Origin: Bacteroidales bacterium
Lineage (GTDB): Bacteria > Bacteroidota > Bacteroidia > Bacteroidales > P3
Direction of reading: 5' to 3'
Length of the DNA: 64,000 nucleotides
NCBI GenBank assembly: GCA_017962665.1
Contig: JAGCUU010000008.1
Span: 1 to 64,000 of the forward strand
Shown: positions 19,554-30,449 of the stretch, one piece after another
Position numbering within the stretch: position 1 is the first letter of the stretch
How the letters are laid out: every line of letters starts with the position of its first letter
The notes under the pieces: generated by a model
What the model saw: the letters and a program-made list of their open reading frames with translations, nothing else
What the model was told of the DNA's origin: nothing
Database searches by the model: none
Translations under genes and position numbers: made by a program

Positions 19554-20321
19554 TTATTTGTTTTCAATAAATTCAAAACTTGATAAAATCTCCGGACCTT
19601 TTTCGCCGATAGCAACAGTATGTTCGAAATGTGCTGCAGGCTTACCATCCTTGGTACGGCAAGTCCATCCGTCAGTATTTGAGAACTTGACGTTTTTTGA
19701 ACCCATAGTAATCATCGGTTCAACAGCGATAACCATGCCAGACTTGAGCAAGACTCCAGTACCCTGCACACCATAGTTTGGTACGTTAGGGGATTCGTGC
19801 ATCTTAAGTCCAACACCATGACCACACAATTCGCGTACAACGCCATAACCGTTTTTTTCGGCATGAGCCTGCACTGCGTGGCCAATATCTCCAAGACGAT
19901 TACCTGCCTTGCATTTCTCCAATCCAAGGTATAGACATTCTTTGGTTACCTTTAGAAGACGCTGCATCTCCGGTGTTATTTCCCCGACAGCAAAAGTGTA
20001 AGCCGAGTCGCCTACATATCCGTCCAGTTCAATAACGCAATCTACAGAGACATTGTCCCCCTCCTTGATAAAATAGTCGCCCGGAATTCCATGAACAACG
20101 ACATCGTTGACCGATATGCAAAGAGCCGAAGGAAATCCTTCGTAGCCCTTGCAAAGTGGAATACCGCCATTATCGCGAATAAATTGTTCTCCAATCTGGT
20201 CAAGAAACCGTGTAGTAACACCTGGCCGGATATGGTTGCCCACCTCTGCCAGCGTTTTGCCGACGAGGAGGGCAGCCTTACGGATAAGTTCGATTTCTTC
20301 TATGGACTTGAGAACAATCAT
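19554..20321 (-). CDS. map: methionine aminopeptidase, type I
   Basis: Removes the initiator methionine from new proteins. The 255-residue enzyme has the pita-bread fold with the five metal ligands visible: Asp in [14 protein letters not shown] (two Asp), His in [10 protein letters not shown], Glu in VIAVEPM and Glu in FEHTVAI. No N-terminal zinc-finger extension, so type Ia. Located between secY and infA, as in many Bacteroidota. Confidence 0.97.
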   Translation of the reverse strand: MIVLKSIEEIELIRKAALLVGKTLAEVGNHIRPGVTTRFLDQIGEQFIRDNGGIPLCKGYEGFPSALCISVNDVVVHGIPGDYFIKEGDNVSVDCVIELDGYVGDSAYTFAVGEITPEMQRLLKVTKECLYLGLEKCKAGNRLGDIGHAVQAHAEKNGYGVVRELCGHGVGLKMHESPNVPNYGVQGTGVLLKSGMVIAVEPMITMGSKNVKFSNTDGWTCRTKDGKPAAHFEHTVAIGEKGPEILSSFEFIENK

Positions 20322-20336
20322 ATTCTTAATAAACCA

Positions 20337-21692
20337 TTAAGCCTGGATAGCCATTGAAGTGCGTCCCTTGATACGTCCAGTCTTTGTGAGACCATCGTAA
20401 TGACGCATCAACAGGTGACTTTCAATTTGCTGAAGAGTATCAAGGATAACACCCACCATAATCAGAAGTGAAGTACCACCGTAGAATTGGGCGAACTGGG
20501 TATTGACTCCAAATAGACGGATGATAGCGGGGAGGATAGCAACGATTGCAAGGAAGAAAGAGCCAGGCAGAGTAACCTTGGAAAGGATATCCTCGAGATA
20601 CTCAGCGGTCTTTTTACCAGGTTTTACACCAGGAATGAAGCCACCGTTTTTCTTCATGTCTTCAGCCATCTGGTTAGGGTTAATAGCGATTGCTGTGTAG
20701 AAATAGGTAAACAGAATCACTAAAACTGCAAACACCAAATTGTACCAAAAACCATTATAGTCAGCAAATGCAAGTGCAAACTTAGAAGGTGTGTCATTGT
20801 TGAATCCCATGAAAGTTATGGGGATAAACATGATAGCCTGTGCAAAGATAATCGGCATAACACCTGCGGCATTGACCTTGATAGGAATATACTGACGGAC
20901 ACCGCCGTATTGTTTGTTGCCTACAACACGTTTTGCATACTGTACGGGTATGCGGCGAGTGCCTTGTACAAGCAGGATAACCAAAAGGATAACTGCAAGC
21001 AGGACAACGATTTCGAAGAGGAACATCACGAGTCCACCACTTTCTGTCAGACGAGCCATGAATTCGGCTGCCAGAGCGAAAGGCAGACGAGCAATGATAC
21101 CCACCATAATAAGGAGAGAGATACCGTTGCCGACACCCTTATCGGTAATGCGTTCACCCATCCACATCACGAACAGAGTTCCGCAGATTAAGATGACGAT
21201 ACTTGAGATCCAGAAAAAGGTCGAGGGGCCTGTGCCATCGAAAGGATGGAGAGCAGTACTCGAACCCTGAAGCTGATACATCATGTTGGTGATATAAGCA
21301 GGAGCCTGGAAACCCGTGATAAGGACAGTGAGAATACGGGTAATCTGGTTCATTTTTCTACGGCCACTCTCTCCGTCTCGCTGCATTTTCTGGAAATAAG
21401 GGATAACCATGACAAACAACTGAATCACGATGGAGGCAGTGATGTAGGGCATGATACCCAGAGCGAAGATAGAGGCGTTAGAGAAAGCGCCACCAGAGAA
21501 CATATTCAAGAGTCCCAACAGACCCTCGGAGCCTTGTTTCTGAAGTGCGCCGAGCTGGGAGGGGTCGACACCAGGTAGGACGACATAAGAACCAATGCGG
21601 TAAACGAGTACTAACGCAAGCGTGTAAAGTATTCTTTTACGCAGGTCTTCTATCGACCAAATATTTTTGAGTGTCTGGATAAATCTCTTCAT
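20337..21692 (-). CDS. secY: preprotein translocase subunit SecY
   Basis: 451 residues with ten predicted transmembrane helices; the channel through which proteins cross or enter the inner membrane. Clear family segments: LRKRILYTLALVLVYRIGSYV, ALGIMPYITASIVIQL near the plug, GITDKGVGNGISLLI-like ERITDKGVGNGISLLIM and the cytosolic loop GVRQYIPIKVNAAGVMP. Gene order rplO-secY-map is the spc arrangement. Confidence 0.98.
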   Translation of the reverse strand: MKRFIQTLKNIWSIEDLRKRILYTLALVLVYRIGSYVVLPGVDPSQLGALQKQGSEGLLGLLNMFSGGAFSNASIFALGIMPYITASIVIQLFVMVIPYFQKMQRDGESGRRKMNQITRILTVLITGFQAPAYITNMMYQLQGSSTALHPFDGTGPSTFFWISSIVILICGTLFVMWMGERITDKGVGNGISLLIMVGIIARLPFALAAEFMARLTESGGLVMFLFEIVVLLAVILLVILLVQGTRRIPVQYAKRVVGNKQYGGVRQYIPIKVNAAGVMPIIFAQAIMFIPITFMGFNNDTPSKFALAFADYNGFWYNLVFAVLVILFTYFYTAIAINPNQMAEDMKKNGGFIPGVKPGKKTAEYLEDILSKVTLPGSFFLAIVAILPAIIRLFGVNTQFAQFYGGTSLLIMVGVILDTLQQIESHLLMRHYDGLTKTGRIKGRTSMAIQA

Positions 21693-21707
21693 TGTGTATT
21701 AGTTAAT

Positions 21708-22160
21708 TTATTTTTCGATAATGGTAGCCACGCCACCCTTGTCCTCAATAGCCTTCTTGGCAGAAGCCGAAAAAGCGTGAGCAGTCACATTGAGAGCCAT
21801 ATTGAGTTCTCCACGACCCAGAATTTTAATCTTGTCTGTTGCAGAGATCAGTCCATTCTGTTTGAACACATCGATATTGAACTCAGTGATATTCTTGGAC
21901 TCAGCGAGGCTGTTGAGCAAGTCGATGTTAATACCCACATATTCGACGCGGTTGAAGTTCTTGAAACCGAACTTCGGCACACGACGATAGAGAGGCATCT
22001 GACCGCCTTCGTAGCCAATTTTGTTATGATAACCCGAGCGAGCCTTTGCACCCTTGTTACCACGAGTGGATGTACCACCTTTGCCGGAGCCGGCACCACG
22101 ACCGATACGTTTGGAATGCTTGATGGATCCTTCTGCGGGTTTAAGATTGCTTAAGTTCAT
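21708..22160 (-). CDS. rplO: 50S ribosomal protein L15
   Basis: 150 residues. The Gly/Arg/Lys-rich N terminus (RIGRGAGSGKGGTSTRGNKG) and the QMPLYRRVPKFGF segment identify L15, a late-assembling 23S rRNA binder. Fifteen bases separate it from secY. Confidence 0.97.
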   Translation of the reverse strand: MNLSNLKPAEGSIKHSKRIGRGAGSGKGGTSTRGNKGAKARSGYHNKIGYEGGQMPLYRRVPKFGFKNFNRVEYVGINIDLLNSLAESKNITEFNIDVFKQNGLISATDKIKILGRGELNMALNVTAHAFSASAKKAIEDKGGVATIIEK

Positions 22161-22187
22161 TATATTATTCCTTTCTAATGTTACAGA

Positions 22188-22373
22188 TTAAATTTCTTCA
22201 ACAGTGATTAAATGTTTCACCTTGTCAATCATACCGAGGATTTGCGGAGTGGCGACCACTTCGCGGGTGTGGTTGATTTTTTTCAGACCAAGGGCTGCAA
22301 GTGTTCTTTTTTGGTCAATAGGGTGACCTATTTTACTTCTGACTTGCTTAATTCTTAATTTTTTTTCTGCCAT
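22188..22373 (-). CDS. rpmD: 50S ribosomal protein L30
   Basis: 61 residues, normal length. Segments LRIKQVRSKIGHPIDQKRTL, LGLKKINHTREV and the C-terminal MIDKVKHLITVEEI are typical of bacterial L30. Confidence 0.97.
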   Translation of the reverse strand: MAEKKLRIKQVRSKIGHPIDQKRTLAALGLKKINHTREVVATPQILGMIDKVKHLITVEEI

Positions 22374-22391
22374 AGTTTCAGTCTCCTATAA

Positions 22392-22910
22392 TTAACCGTT
22401 AAACACTTTGTCGAGAGAAACGCCCCTAAGTTGAGCAACCATATAAGGATCCTTCATTTGGAGCAGAGCATTAATAGTAGCCTTGACCACGCTGTGCGGA
22501 TTTGAGGAGCCCTTGCATTTAGCAAGCACGTCCTTCACACCGACGCTTTCAAGGACAGCACGCATAGCACCACCGGCGATAACACCTGTACCAGGAGCTG
22601 CAGGTTTAAGAAAGACGCGAGCTCCACTGTACTTGCCGGTCTGCTCGTGAGGAATAGTACCCTTAAGCACGGGGACCTTGATAAGGTTTTTCTTGGCATC
22701 GTCGACACCCTTCTGGATGGCTGCCTGAACCTCCTTAGCCTTACCGAGTCCATAACCCACAACGCCGTTTTCATTTCCAATAACAACAATAGCAGAGAAG
22801 CTGAAAGTTCTACCGCCCTTTGTAACCTTGGTTACGCGATTAATTGCGACAAGACGATCTTTGAATTCGATCTCGCTTGATTTTACTCTTTTAACGTTTA
22901 CTTCTGCCAT
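22392..22910 (-). CDS. rpsE: 30S ribosomal protein S5
   Basis: 172 residues: N-terminal double-stranded RNA-binding domain ([21 protein letters not shown]) and C-terminal ribosomal fold ([32 protein letters not shown]). Involved in decoding fidelity at the mRNA entry channel. Confidence 0.98.
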   Translation of the reverse strand: MAEVNVKRVKSSEIEFKDRLVAINRVTKVTKGGRTFSFSAIVVIGNENGVVGYGLGKAKEVQAAIQKGVDDAKKNLIKVPVLKGTIPHEQTGKYSGARVFLKPAAPGTGVIAGGAMRAVLESVGVKDVLAKCKGSSNPHSVVKATINALLQMKDPYMVAQLRGVSLDKVFNG

Positions 22911-22917
22911 AACTATA

Positions 22918-23271
22918 TTAGAATTTTAAGCCGCCTTCACGGGCTGCGTCGGCTAACGATTTAACACGTCCGTGATAAAGATAACCATTACGGTCGAATA
23001 CCACAGATTCAATACCAGCAGCTTTTGCGCGTTCGGCAATAAGTTTACCGACTTTCGCTGCCATTTCACTTTTCGTACCACCCTTTTCAACAGACTTCTC
23101 CAGAGTAGAAGCCGCGGTCAGTGTTACGCCTTTTTCATCGTCAATAACCTGAGCGTAGATTTCCTTGTTGCTTCTAAAAACGGACAGGCGGGGCATCTCG
23201 GCAGTGCCGGACACTTTGTGACGAATTCTATATTTAATTTTAGTTCTTCTTATGTCTTTTTTTGTTGCCAT
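22918..23271 (-). CDS. rplR: 50S ribosomal protein L18
   Basis: 117 residues; binds 5S rRNA. Segments [28 protein letters not shown] and [19 protein letters not shown] are diagnostic. Seven bases upstream of rpsE. Confidence 0.97.
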   Translation of the reverse strand: MATKKDIRRTKIKYRIRHKVSGTAEMPRLSVFRSNKEIYAQVIDDEKGVTLTAASTLEKSVEKGGTKSEMAAKVGKLIAERAKAAGIESVVFDRNGYLYHGRVKSLADAAREGGLKF

Positions 23272-23327
23272 ATTTCATTCTATTTGTTGAAATGCTTGAA
23301 AAAGTTTTTTCAGTTTCCAACTATTTG

Positions 23328-23882
23328 TTACTTAGCAGCAGCCTTACCAGCTTTCTTGCGGATAACTTCACCCTGGAAACGGATACCCTTGCCCTTGTAA
23401 GGTTCAGGTTTGCGGAGAGAGCGAATTTTTGCTGCAGCCTGGCCTAATATTTGTTTATCGATAGATGTCATGGTTATGATAGGATTCTTACCTTTCTCAG
23501 TAACCGTTTCGACCTTGATTTCGGGAGCCAGTTCAAAGAAAATCTTGTGCGAATATCCAAGGTCCATTTCCATGACTTGACCGTTTGCCTGGACTTTATA
23601 ACCAACGCCGATGACTTCCTGAACGACCTTAAAACCTTCAGAGACACCCTTCACCATATTGGCAGCGAGTGCACGGTAAAGACCATGCATAGCTTTGTGT
23701 TCTTTAGAGTCAGAGGGACGAGAGAAATGAATTTCGCCGTCTTCGACATTCATTGAAATGGCGGGGTTGATTTGCTGAGAGAGTTGTCCAAGGGGACCCT
23801 TAACTGTCAGCACATTGTCATCAGACATCGATACTTCAACACCTTTAGGCAGTTTTATAGGTAATTTACCAATTCTTGACAT
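23328..23882 (-). CDS. rplF: 50S ribosomal protein L6
   Basis: 184 residues with two repeated alpha/beta domains. MSRIGKLPIKLPKGVEV opens the protein and RKPEPYKGKGIRF near the end is the conserved L6 signature. Located near the sarcin-ricin loop. Confidence 0.98.
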   Translation of the reverse strand: MSRIGKLPIKLPKGVEVSMSDDNVLTVKGPLGQLSQQINPAISMNVEDGEIHFSRPSDSKEHKAMHGLYRALAANMVKGVSEGFKVVQEVIGVGYKVQANGQVMEMDLGYSHKIFFELAPEIKVETVTEKGKNPIITMTSIDKQILGQAAAKIRSLRKPEPYKGKGIRFQGEVIRKKAGKAAAK

Positions 23883-23903
23883 TTCTATAATCTCCTCTCT
23901 TTA

Positions 23904-24305
23904 TTAGCTAATGTAACACAAAACTTCACCACCGACATTGAGGTTACGAGCCTCTTTGTCAGTCATAAGACCTTTTGGTGTGGATACGATGGCAATACCG
24001 AGGCCATTGAGGACGCGGGGCATTTCATCGACAGACACATACTTTCTCAAACCGGGGCTGGAGACTCGTTTTAGTTCCGAGATAGCCGACATTTTGGTTA
24101 CGGGATGATATTTAAGAGCCACTTTAATGGACTGGTTAGGTTTACCCTCATTTTCGAATTTATAGTTGAGGATATAACCTTTCTCAAAGAGAATCTTGGT
24201 GATTTCCTTTTTCAAATTAGATGCAGGAATTTCAACGACTCTGTGTTTAGCCATAATGGCGTTTCTCATGCGAGTCAGATAATCTGCGATAGGATCTGTT
24301 ACCAT
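23904..24305 (-). CDS. rpsH: 30S ribosomal protein S8
   Basis: 133 residues. ATG 24305 gives the family N terminus [16 protein letters not shown]; a longer frame to 24356 is possible but not supported. The C-terminal region [23 protein letters not shown] is typical. Central-domain 16S rRNA binder. Confidence 0.97.
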   Translation of the reverse strand: MVTDPIADYLTRMRNAIMAKHRVVEIPASNLKKEITKILFEKGYILNYKFENEGKPNQSIKVALKYHPVTKMSAISELKRVSSPGLRKYVSVDEMPRVLNGLGIAIVSTPKGLMTDKEARNLNVGGEVLCYIS

Positions 24306-24385
24306 GTTTTTTTTCTTTGTTTTTTCAGTCTTGTAGTTTTGGATGAAAACCAACACGCAAGGCTGTTGTTATGAAAATAATGATA

Positions 24386-24685
24386 TTACCAACTTGCTTT
24401 CTTGACGCCTGGGATGAGACCGTTGACTGCCATTTCGCGGAAATTAATACGCGAAATGCCAAACTGACGCATGTAACCTTTAGGACGACCGGTGAGTTTG
24501 CAGCGATTGTGCAGACGCACAGGACAGGCGTTCTTAGGGAGCTTCTGCAAGGCGATTACAGCCTTTTCAACCTCTTCGGGTTCTCCGGTACGGACGATTT
24601 CCTTGAGGGCAGCGCGTTTAGCGGCATATTGAGCCACCATTCTTTCTCTTTTGCGTTCTCTTGCTTTGATAGATTCCTTTGCCAT
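24386..24685 (-). CDS. rpsN: 30S ribosomal protein S14 (zinc-independent form)
   Basis: 99 residues. This is the long, C-minus type of S14: it has the extra central segment and lacks the paired CxxC zinc motifs (only two isolated Cys). [20 protein letters not shown] is the signature. Together with the C-minus L36 and S4 it suggests that the core ribosome here does not rely on these zinc sites. Confidence 0.97.
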   Translation of the reverse strand: MAKESIKARERKRERMVAQYAAKRAALKEIVRTGEPEEVEKAVIALQKLPKNACPVRLHNRCKLTGRPKGYMRQFGISRINFREMAVNGLIPGVKKASW

Positions 24686-24692
24686 TTATTTC

Positions 24693-25253
24693 TTATTTTT
24701 GCTGATTCTTAAATGGTAAACCAAACTGTTTGAGCAGTGACATAGCTTCCTTGTCAGTCTTTGCAGAGGTAACGAAGGTGATGTCCATACCCTGAATGCG
24801 GTCGATCTTGTCTATATCGATTTCGGGGAAGATGATTTGCTCAGAAATACCGAACGTATAGTTACCTTTACCGTCAAAACCCTTGTCGTTGATACCGCGG
24901 AAGTCACGGATACGAGGGATAGAGGCAGTCACAAGTCTGTCAAGAAATTCGTACATACGTTCGCCGCGGAGAGTAACGCGGACGCCGATGGGCATACCAC
25001 GACGTAGTTTAAAGTTAGAGATATCCTTCTTGGATTTGGTAGGAACAGCTTTCTGTCCAGCAATCAAAGTCATTTCCTCGACGCCTTTGTCGATAACTTT
25101 TTTGTCTGCGATAGCGGCTTTACCAAGACCCTGATTGAGGGTTATCTTAAGCAAGCGAGGGCACTGCATGACGGTTTTGTACTGATACTCCTTCATCAAT
25201 GCAGGCTTGATTTCCTCGTTGTATTTGGTCTTTAGATTCGGAATATATGCCAT
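24693..25253 (-). CDS. rplE: 50S ribosomal protein L5
   Basis: 186 residues; binds 5S rRNA and contacts P-site tRNA. Segments [48 protein letters not shown] and [15 protein letters not shown] identify it. Its ATG overlaps the last base of the rplX stop codon. Confidence 0.98.
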   Translation of the reverse strand: MAYIPNLKTKYNEEIKPALMKEYQYKTVMQCPRLLKITLNQGLGKAAIADKKVIDKGVEEMTLIAGQKAVPTKSKKDISNFKLRRGMPIGVRVTLRGERMYEFLDRLVTASIPRIRDFRGINDKGFDGKGNYTFGISEQIIFPEIDIDKIDRIQGMDITFVTSAKTDKEAMSLLKQFGLPFKNQQK

Positions 25254-25567
25254 TACTTGATTACCTCCCCTGATTTTTTGGAATAACGGACTAATTTACC
25301 TGTCTTTTCGTCAATTTTACGGCCAACTCTGGTGGGAGTTTTTCCTTCGACCACCATAATGTTGGAAATATGAATAGGAGCTTCAACATCGACAATACCG
25401 CCCTGAGTGTTTTTTGCATTGGGTTTGGTATGTTTCTTATTGACGTTTACTCCCTCGACGATGGCGCGATTCTTTTCGGGAATGACCTTAAGCACCTTGG
25501 CGATTTTACCTTTATCATCGCCGGCGATAACCTGAACCATATCCCCTTTTTTAACGTGCAATTTCAT
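25253..25567 (-). CDS. rplX: 50S ribosomal protein L24
   Basis: 104 residues from ATG 25567 ([20 protein letters not shown], a KOW motif). A longer frame to 25603 would add 12 residues but makes the N terminus unlike the family. One of the first proteins in large-subunit assembly. One-base overlap with rplE. Confidence 0.96.
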   Translation of the reverse strand: MKLHVKKGDMVQVIAGDDKGKIAKVLKVIPEKNRAIVEGVNVNKKHTKPNAKNTQGGIVDVEAPIHISNIMVVEGKTPTRVGRKIDEKTGKLVRYSKKSGEVIK

Positions 25568-25611
25568 TTCTATTCTTATTGGTTTAATTTTTGTGCCAGA
25601 CACAAAATGTT

Positions 25612-25980
25612 TTACAATACTTCAGGAGCCAAAGAAACAATTTTCATGAATTGTTTTTCGCGCAGTTCACGTGCTACGGGGCCGAAGATACGAGTGCCGC
25701 GGAGCTCATCGGCAGCGGTGAGCAGAACGCATGCATTGTCATCAAAGCGGATGTAGGAACCATCCGTGCGACGTACCTCCTTCTTGGTACGAACTACGAC
25801 TGCCTTAGAGACAGCACCCTTCTTAATGTTGCCAGACGGGAGAGCATCCTTGATAGCGACAACGATAGTGTCGCCAATGGATGCATAGCGTTTTTTAGTG
25901 CCACCGAGGACGCGGATACAGAGAGCGCTTTTAGCTCCGCTGTTATCGGCAACAGTCATTCTAGTTTCTTGTTGTATCAT
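25612..25980 (-). CDS. rplN: 50S ribosomal protein L14
   Basis: 122 residues, standard length. [34 protein letters not shown] and [13 protein letters not shown] are conserved L14 segments. Takes part in intersubunit bridges. Confidence 0.98.
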   Translation of the reverse strand: MIQQETRMTVADNSGAKSALCIRVLGGTKKRYASIGDTIVVAIKDALPSGNIKKGAVSKAVVVRTKKEVRRTDGSYIRFDDNACVLLTAADELRGTRIFGPVARELREKQFMKIVSLAPEVL

Positions 25981-25982
25981 GA

Positions 25983-26237
25983 TTACTTAGCTCTTTCAAT
26001 TATTTCAACATATCTCCAACATTTGTTCTTGCTGAGAGGACGAGTTTCCATAATCCTGACAGTGTCGCCAATGTTGCATTCATTTTTCTCGTCGTGAGCC
26101 ATAAATTTGGTAGATTTCTTGACAAACTTACCATATTTAGGGTGCTTCACCTTGCGTTCCACGAGAACCACAATGGATTTATCCATCTTGTTGCTCACGA
26201 CTACGCCGATTCTTTCTTTTCTTAAATTTCTTTCCAT
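25983..26237 (-). CDS. rpsQ: 30S ribosomal protein S17
   Basis: 84 residues, OB fold. [19 protein letters not shown] and [16 protein letters not shown] are typical. Only two bases separate its stop from the rplN start. Confidence 0.97.
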   Translation of the reverse strand: MERNLRKERIGVVVSNKMDKSIVVLVERKVKHPKYGKFVKKSTKFMAHDEKNECNIGDTVRIMETRPLSKNKCWRYVEIIERAK

Positions 26238-26261
26238 CTTCAGAATTGAATTAATTGCCTA

Positions 26262-26465
26262 TTATTTCTGACCTTCGAGTTCGCGTTTACGCAGTTCGGT
26301 GAGGCAGCGGGCAATGTTTTTTCTACTTTCTTTAATTTTGTTAGGATTCTCGATGGGAGAAACAGCGTGATTCAGCAGCATCTTCTGATACAAAGCTCTT
26401 TCTGTCTCCAAACGTTCCTTAACTTCAGCGGTTGAAAGCTCTTTTAATACTAACTGGTTTTTCAT
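26262..26465 (-). CDS. rpmC: 50S ribosomal protein L29
   Basis: 67 residues forming a helical hairpin at the peptide exit site. ELSTAEVKERLETERALYQK and the NPNKIKESRKNIAR segment identify L29. Confidence 0.95.
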   Translation of the reverse strand: MKNQLVLKELSTAEVKERLETERALYQKMLLNHAVSPIENPNKIKESRKNIARCLTELRKRELEGQK

Positions 26466-26480
26466 TTCTTTTTATTTGTG

Positions 26481-26906
26481 TTAAGCTTCTTCAATATAAT
26501 CTCTTTTCACAACAAATTTAGTCGTGATAGGGAGTTTCTGAGCGGCGAGACGGAGAGCTTCCTTTGCCACGTCCATGGGAACGCCCTCACACTCAAAAAG
26601 CATGGTGCCGGGCATAACGCGGGCAACGAAATATTCAGGAGCACCTTTACCTTTACCCATACGAACCTCGTTAGGTTTTTTGGTAATGGGTTTGTCGGGG
26701 AAGATGCGGATCCAAATCTGACCCTCACGTTTCATGTGACGGGTAACCGCTTGACGTGCAGCCTCTATTTGACGTCCTGTGATAAAACAGGTTTCCAGGG
26801 ACTTGATGCCGAAAGTTCCGAAAGCCAACTCATGGCCACGGAAAGCATTGCCCTTAATTTTACCTTTCTGCTGCTTTCTGTATCTTGTTTTCTTCGGTTG
26901 TAACAT
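26481..26906 (-). CDS. rplP: 50S ribosomal protein L16
   Basis: 141 residues from ATG 26906 ([16 protein letters not shown]); an upstream in-frame start at 26930 is less family-like. [23 protein letters not shown] and [14 protein letters not shown] are conserved; contacts the A-site tRNA elbow. Confidence 0.97.
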   Translation of the reverse strand: MLQPKKTRYRKQQKGKIKGNAFRGHELAFGTFGIKSLETCFITGRQIEAARQAVTRHMKREGQIWIRIFPDKPITKKPNEVRMGKGKGAPEYFVARVMPGTMLFECEGVPMDVAKEALRLAAQKLPITTKFVVKRDYIEEA

Positions 26907-26986
26907 TGTTACTTCTTTTTTAAGCGACATTCAATATCCAGGGGGTGAGTCCTTGGTAGGAGGACATCCGGATATCAAAAATATCT
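26907..26986 (-). other. structured-looking spacer between rpsC and rplP
   Basis: An 80-base gap, large for this part of the operon where most gaps are 2-35 bases. On the minus strand it holds GATAT-TTTTG-ATATC, the palindrome ATCCGGAT and GTCC..GGAC. No coding capacity is seen. It could be a folded leader acting on rplP translation, or simple spacer. Confidence 0.35.
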
Positions 26987-27739
26987 TTATTTTGCGTTAT
27001 TATTTCTATTGTTATTTCTCTTGCGAGGGCCAGCGGTGGGGCGACCCATTCCGACGGTGCGTTTGCTGTCCCTTGTAGCCTGTCCACCAACAGTGGAGGG
27101 AACAAGTTCGCGCTTACCGTAGATAATACCGCGGCAAATCCAGACCTTTACGCCCATGCGGCCGTAGGCGGTATGAGCCTCGGCGAGAGCATAGTCGATA
27201 TCTGCACGGAGGGTGTGAAGAGGAGTACGGCCTTCCTTGTAGTGTTCGGTGCGAGACATTTCAGCACCACCGATACGACCGGAGATAGATACCTTGATGC
27301 CTTCTGCACCGATGCGCATTGTTGAGGTGATAGCGCTCTTGATGGCACGACGATACTGAACACGGCCTTCGATTTGCTTGGCGATGTTCTGTGCAACGAG
27401 AACGGCGTCAAGTTCAGGGCGTTTTACCTCAGTGATGTTAATCTGGACATCCTTGCCAGTGAGTTTTTTCAATTCCTCTTTCAGTTTGTCAACCTCTGAA
27501 CCGGCCTTGCCGATAATGAGACCCGGACGAGCGGTATTAATGGTGACAGTGAGGAGTTTTAATGTTCTTTCGATGTAGATTTTCGAAATACCGGCTTTGG
27601 CGAGACGAGCGTTGAGGTACTTGCGAATCTTATTATCCTCAACCAATTTCTGCTCGAATTTTCTTCCGCCATACCAATTAGAGTCCCATCCACGGATGAT
27701 ACCTAATCTGTTTCCAATTGGGTTAGTTTTTTGTCCCAT
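26987..27739 (-). CDS. rpsC: 30S ribosomal protein S3
   Basis: 250 residues. N-terminal KH domain ([21 protein letters not shown]) and C-terminal domain ([16 protein letters not shown]) are clear; basic Asn/Arg tail at the end. Forms part of the mRNA entry tunnel. Confidence 0.98.
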   Translation of the reverse strand: MGQKTNPIGNRLGIIRGWDSNWYGGRKFEQKLVEDNKIRKYLNARLAKAGISKIYIERTLKLLTVTINTARPGLIIGKAGSEVDKLKEELKKLTGKDVQINITEVKRPELDAVLVAQNIAKQIEGRVQYRRAIKSAITSTMRIGAEGIKVSISGRIGGAEMSRTEHYKEGRTPLHTLRADIDYALAEAHTAYGRMGVKVWICRGIIYGKRELVPSTVGGQATRDSKRTVGMGRPTAGPRKRNNNRNNNAK

Positions 27740-27769
27740 TCTTGAAATTACTTCTTTTTGTTACTATAA

Positions 27770-28204
27770 TTATTCTTCTGTTTGAGTGCTAGTAGCTACG
27801 GGAGCCTCTTCTGCACGGCTGCCAATGACCATAGTGATATGGTTGCTGCGTTTGCGGATTCTGTAGCCGCGACCCTGTGGGGCAGTACGCATACGTTTCA
27901 TTGTACGGCCTTCATCGACCTGAATAGTCTTGACATAGAGCTGGCTGTCCTCAATTCGTTTACCCTCGTTCTTAGCCTGCCAGTTAGCAACGGCAGAAAG
28001 GAGGAGCTTACGCATTTTGGGAGCGGATTCTCTAGGGTTGAACTGGAGGATGGCAAGAGCTTTGTCGACGTCAACGCCACGAATAAGGTCAGCCACAAGG
28101 CGTGTCTTACGCGGGGAGGTCGGGTTGTTCATCAGTTTAGCAACATAGAGGCTCTTATTGGCTTCTTTGCGTGCTTCGGCACTATTATGTTTTCTACGTC
28201 CCAT
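27770..28204 (-). CDS. rplV: 50S ribosomal protein L22
   Basis: 144 residues. Conserved [18 protein letters not shown] and the long beta-hairpin [20 protein letters not shown] that lines the exit tunnel. A short acidic/Thr tail ends the protein. Confidence 0.97.
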   Translation of the reverse strand: MGRRKHNSAEARKEANKSLYVAKLMNNPTSPRKTRLVADLIRGVDVDKALAILQFNPRESAPKMRKLLLSAVANWQAKNEGKRIEDSQLYVKTIQVDEGRTMKRMRTAPQGRGYRIRKRSNHITMVIGSRAEEAPVATSTQTEE

Positions 28205-28246
28205 TATTCTTTTTACGTTTTAGGATATCGAATAAAGATATCTCAA

Positions 28247-28525
28247 TTATTTTTTACCTTTGTCTTTAGATCCGGCGTGGCCACGGAAGATGCGAGTAGG
28301 AGCGAATTCTCCAAGTTTGTGTCCAACCATGTTTTCAGTAACATATACGGGGATAAACTTGTTGCCGTTATGAACTGCGATGGTCTGACCGACAAAGTCT
28401 GGGGAAATCATGGAAGCTCTCGACCAGGTCTTGATGGTGACCTTTTTATTGGACTGCTGTGCCTCGATAACTCTTTTTTCCAGTTTATGGAAAATGTACG
28501 GACCTTTCTTTAATGAACGACTCAT
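28247..28525 (-). CDS. rpsS: 30S ribosomal protein S19
   Basis: 92 residues. [41 protein letters not shown] and [12 protein letters not shown] are standard S19 sequence. Sits in the head of the 30S subunit next to S13. Confidence 0.97.
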   Translation of the reverse strand: MSRSLKKGPYIFHKLEKRVIEAQQSNKKVTIKTWSRASMISPDFVGQTIAVHNGNKFIPVYVTENMVGHKLGEFAPTRIFRGHAGSKDKGKK

Positions 28526-28548
28526 CTTTTACTTTGCTTTAATCGTTA

Positions 28549-29373
28549 TTACTTCTTTCTTCTTTCGAGAATGAACTTGCTCGACTGTTTCTTAGGAGCG
28601 CGAGTCTTGTAACCCTTAGCCGGGATACCCTTGCGCGAACGAGGATGACCGCCAGACTGACGACCCTCACCACCGCCCATCGGGTGGTCAACGGGGTTCA
28701 TGACGACACCACGGTTGCGTGGACGACGGCCCAAATGACGAGAGCGACCTGCCTTACCGCCAACCTCAAGGTTATGTTCGGGGTTGGAAACGATACCAAC
28801 GGTAGCACGGCAAGCCTGGAGGATCATACGCATTTCGCCAGAGGGCATCTTAATGATAGCATACTTGTCGTCGCGGGACATCAACTGGGCGTAAGCACCA
28901 GCGGAGCGAACCATCTTGGCACCCTGGCCAGGACGGAGTTCGATGTTGTGGATAAGAGTACCGAAAGGTATTTCGGCCAAAGTCAAAGTGTTGCCGATTT
29001 CCGGGGCAACGCCGTTACCTGACATGATAGTCTGACCGACCTTTAAGCCCTGAGGAGCAAGAATATAGCGTTTCTCACCGTCGGCATAGCATACGAGAGC
29101 GATACGCGAACTGCGGTTGGGGTCGTATTCGATAGTTTTTACTATTGCGGGGATACCGTCTTTGTTGCGTTTGAAGTCAACAAAACGGTAAAGTTGTTTA
29201 TGGCCACCACCAATATAGCGCATGGTCATCTTACCCTGATTGTTACGACCGCCAGATTTGCGGATACCGTACACAAGGCTCTTTTCGGGTTTAGTAGCGG
29301 TAATGTCTTCGTTGGTTACAACGATTTTATGACGCTGACCCGGGGTTGTCGGTTTAATTTTCTTTAAAGCCAT
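28549..29373 (-). CDS. rplB: 50S ribosomal protein L2
   Basis: 274 residues. The SH3-like N-terminal part ([21 protein letters not shown]) and the C-terminal peptidyl-transferase proximal segment ([18 protein letters not shown]) with its conserved His are present. Required for subunit association and peptide bond formation. Confidence 0.99.
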   Translation of the reverse strand: MALKKIKPTTPGQRHKIVVTNEDITATKPEKSLVYGIRKSGGRNNQGKMTMRYIGGGHKQLYRFVDFKRNKDGIPAIVKTIEYDPNRSSRIALVCYADGEKRYILAPQGLKVGQTIMSGNGVAPEIGNTLTLAEIPFGTLIHNIELRPGQGAKMVRSAGAYAQLMSRDDKYAIIKMPSGEMRMILQACRATVGIVSNPEHNLEVGGKAGRSRHLGRRPRNRGVVMNPVDHPMGGGEGRQSGGHPRSRKGIPAKGYKTRAPKKQSSKFILERRKK

Positions 29374-29426
29374 TTTACTTTTTTCTTATGTTCACTTATC
29401 AGTTGAACTAACTATTATTAAAAAAT

Positions 29427-29777
29427 TTAGATGCTGCTGTAGAAGTCGATTACGTTTTCAGGAGCAAGAGTGACGATTGCTTTTTTGAAAGCGTTTGTAC
29501 GTCCCTGAATAAAACCAGCTTTAGTGTAGCGGTTTTTAGCCTTGCCAGAATAGTTCATCGTATTGACATCTATAACCTTTACGTTATAGAACTCCTCGAC
29601 AGCTTTCTTGATTTCTATCTTGTTTGCGCGCTTGTCAACGATAAAGCCATAGCGGTTGTTAGCCGGCTTGAGCTCGATACCCTTATGACGTTGGATGCGG
29701 TTGAGCTTAGGTTCAGCGGCAGCCTCGGTAAGACGGGTCATCTTTTCGCTGATAAGAGGTTTTACTAAAATATTCAT
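29427..29777 (-). CDS. rplW: 50S ribosomal protein L23
   Basis: 116 residues, slightly longer than the usual 95-100 because of an inserted segment around residues 17-35 (TEAAAEPKLNRIQRHKG). NRYGFIVDKRANKIEIKKAVEEFY is the core signature. Docking site for SRP and trigger factor at the exit tunnel. Confidence 0.96.
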   Translation of the reverse strand: MNILVKPLISEKMTRLTEAAAEPKLNRIQRHKGIELKPANNRYGFIVDKRANKIEIKKAVEEFYNVKVIDVNTMNYSGKAKNRYTKAGFIQGRTNAFKKAIVTLAPENVIDFYSSI

Positions 29778-29813
29778 AGTGTTAAAAATTCTTAATCTTT
29801 TTTGTTACACTGT

Positions 29814-30449
29814 TTATTTCGTAGCCAGAACGCGTGAGATTTCAGGAATTGAACCCTCGGAAACGACAATATGTGAGGCGTTAACAATATCGTAAGTATT
29901 TAACTGCGACACGTTTACAACCTTAACATTTTGCAGGTTGCGAGCAGACAAAAATACGAAATTATTTTGATTCTCAACCACAAAAAGCGATTTTTTGTCA
30001 TTCACGTTGAGGTTATTCAGCACGTTGACCATGGATTTAGTCTTGGGAGCATCAAACGAAAAGTTCTCAACAACAGTCAGAGCGTTTTCGCCAGCCTTGT
30101 AGCTAAGAGCCGAGCGACGGGCAAGACGTTTAACCTTGATATTGAGCTTAAAGCGATAATCGCGAGGTTTGGGTCCGAATATGCGACCACCACCCACGAA
30201 AACGGGGCTCTTGATATCACCGGAGCGGGCGCCGCCGGTACCTTTCTGACGTTTCAGTTTACGAGTACTGTGAGCTATTTCAGAGCGTTCTTTGCTCTTA
30301 TGAGTGCCCTGGCGCTGATCTGCGAGATACTGTTTGCAGTCAAGGTAGATAGCGTGATCATTGGGCGTTTCCATTGCGAAGATAGAATCGTCAAGTGTGA
30401 TGGTTCTACCGGTTTCGCTACCATTGATGTTATAAACTTTTAACTCCAT
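29814..30449 (-). CDS. rplD: 50S ribosomal protein L4
   Basis: 211 residues. [40 protein letters not shown] and [12 protein letters not shown] mark the tunnel-reaching loop. Overlaps the end of rplC by 10 bases, suggesting coupled translation. Confidence 0.97.
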   Translation of the reverse strand: MELKVYNINGSETGRTITLDDSIFAMETPNDHAIYLDCKQYLADQRQGTHKSKERSEIAHSTRKLKRQKGTGGARSGDIKSPVFVGGGRIFGPKPRDYRFKLNIKVKRLARRSALSYKAGENALTVVENFSFDAPKTKSMVNVLNNLNVNDKKSLFVVENQNNFVFLSARNLQNVKVVNVSQLNTYDIVNASHIVVSEGSIPEISRVLATK

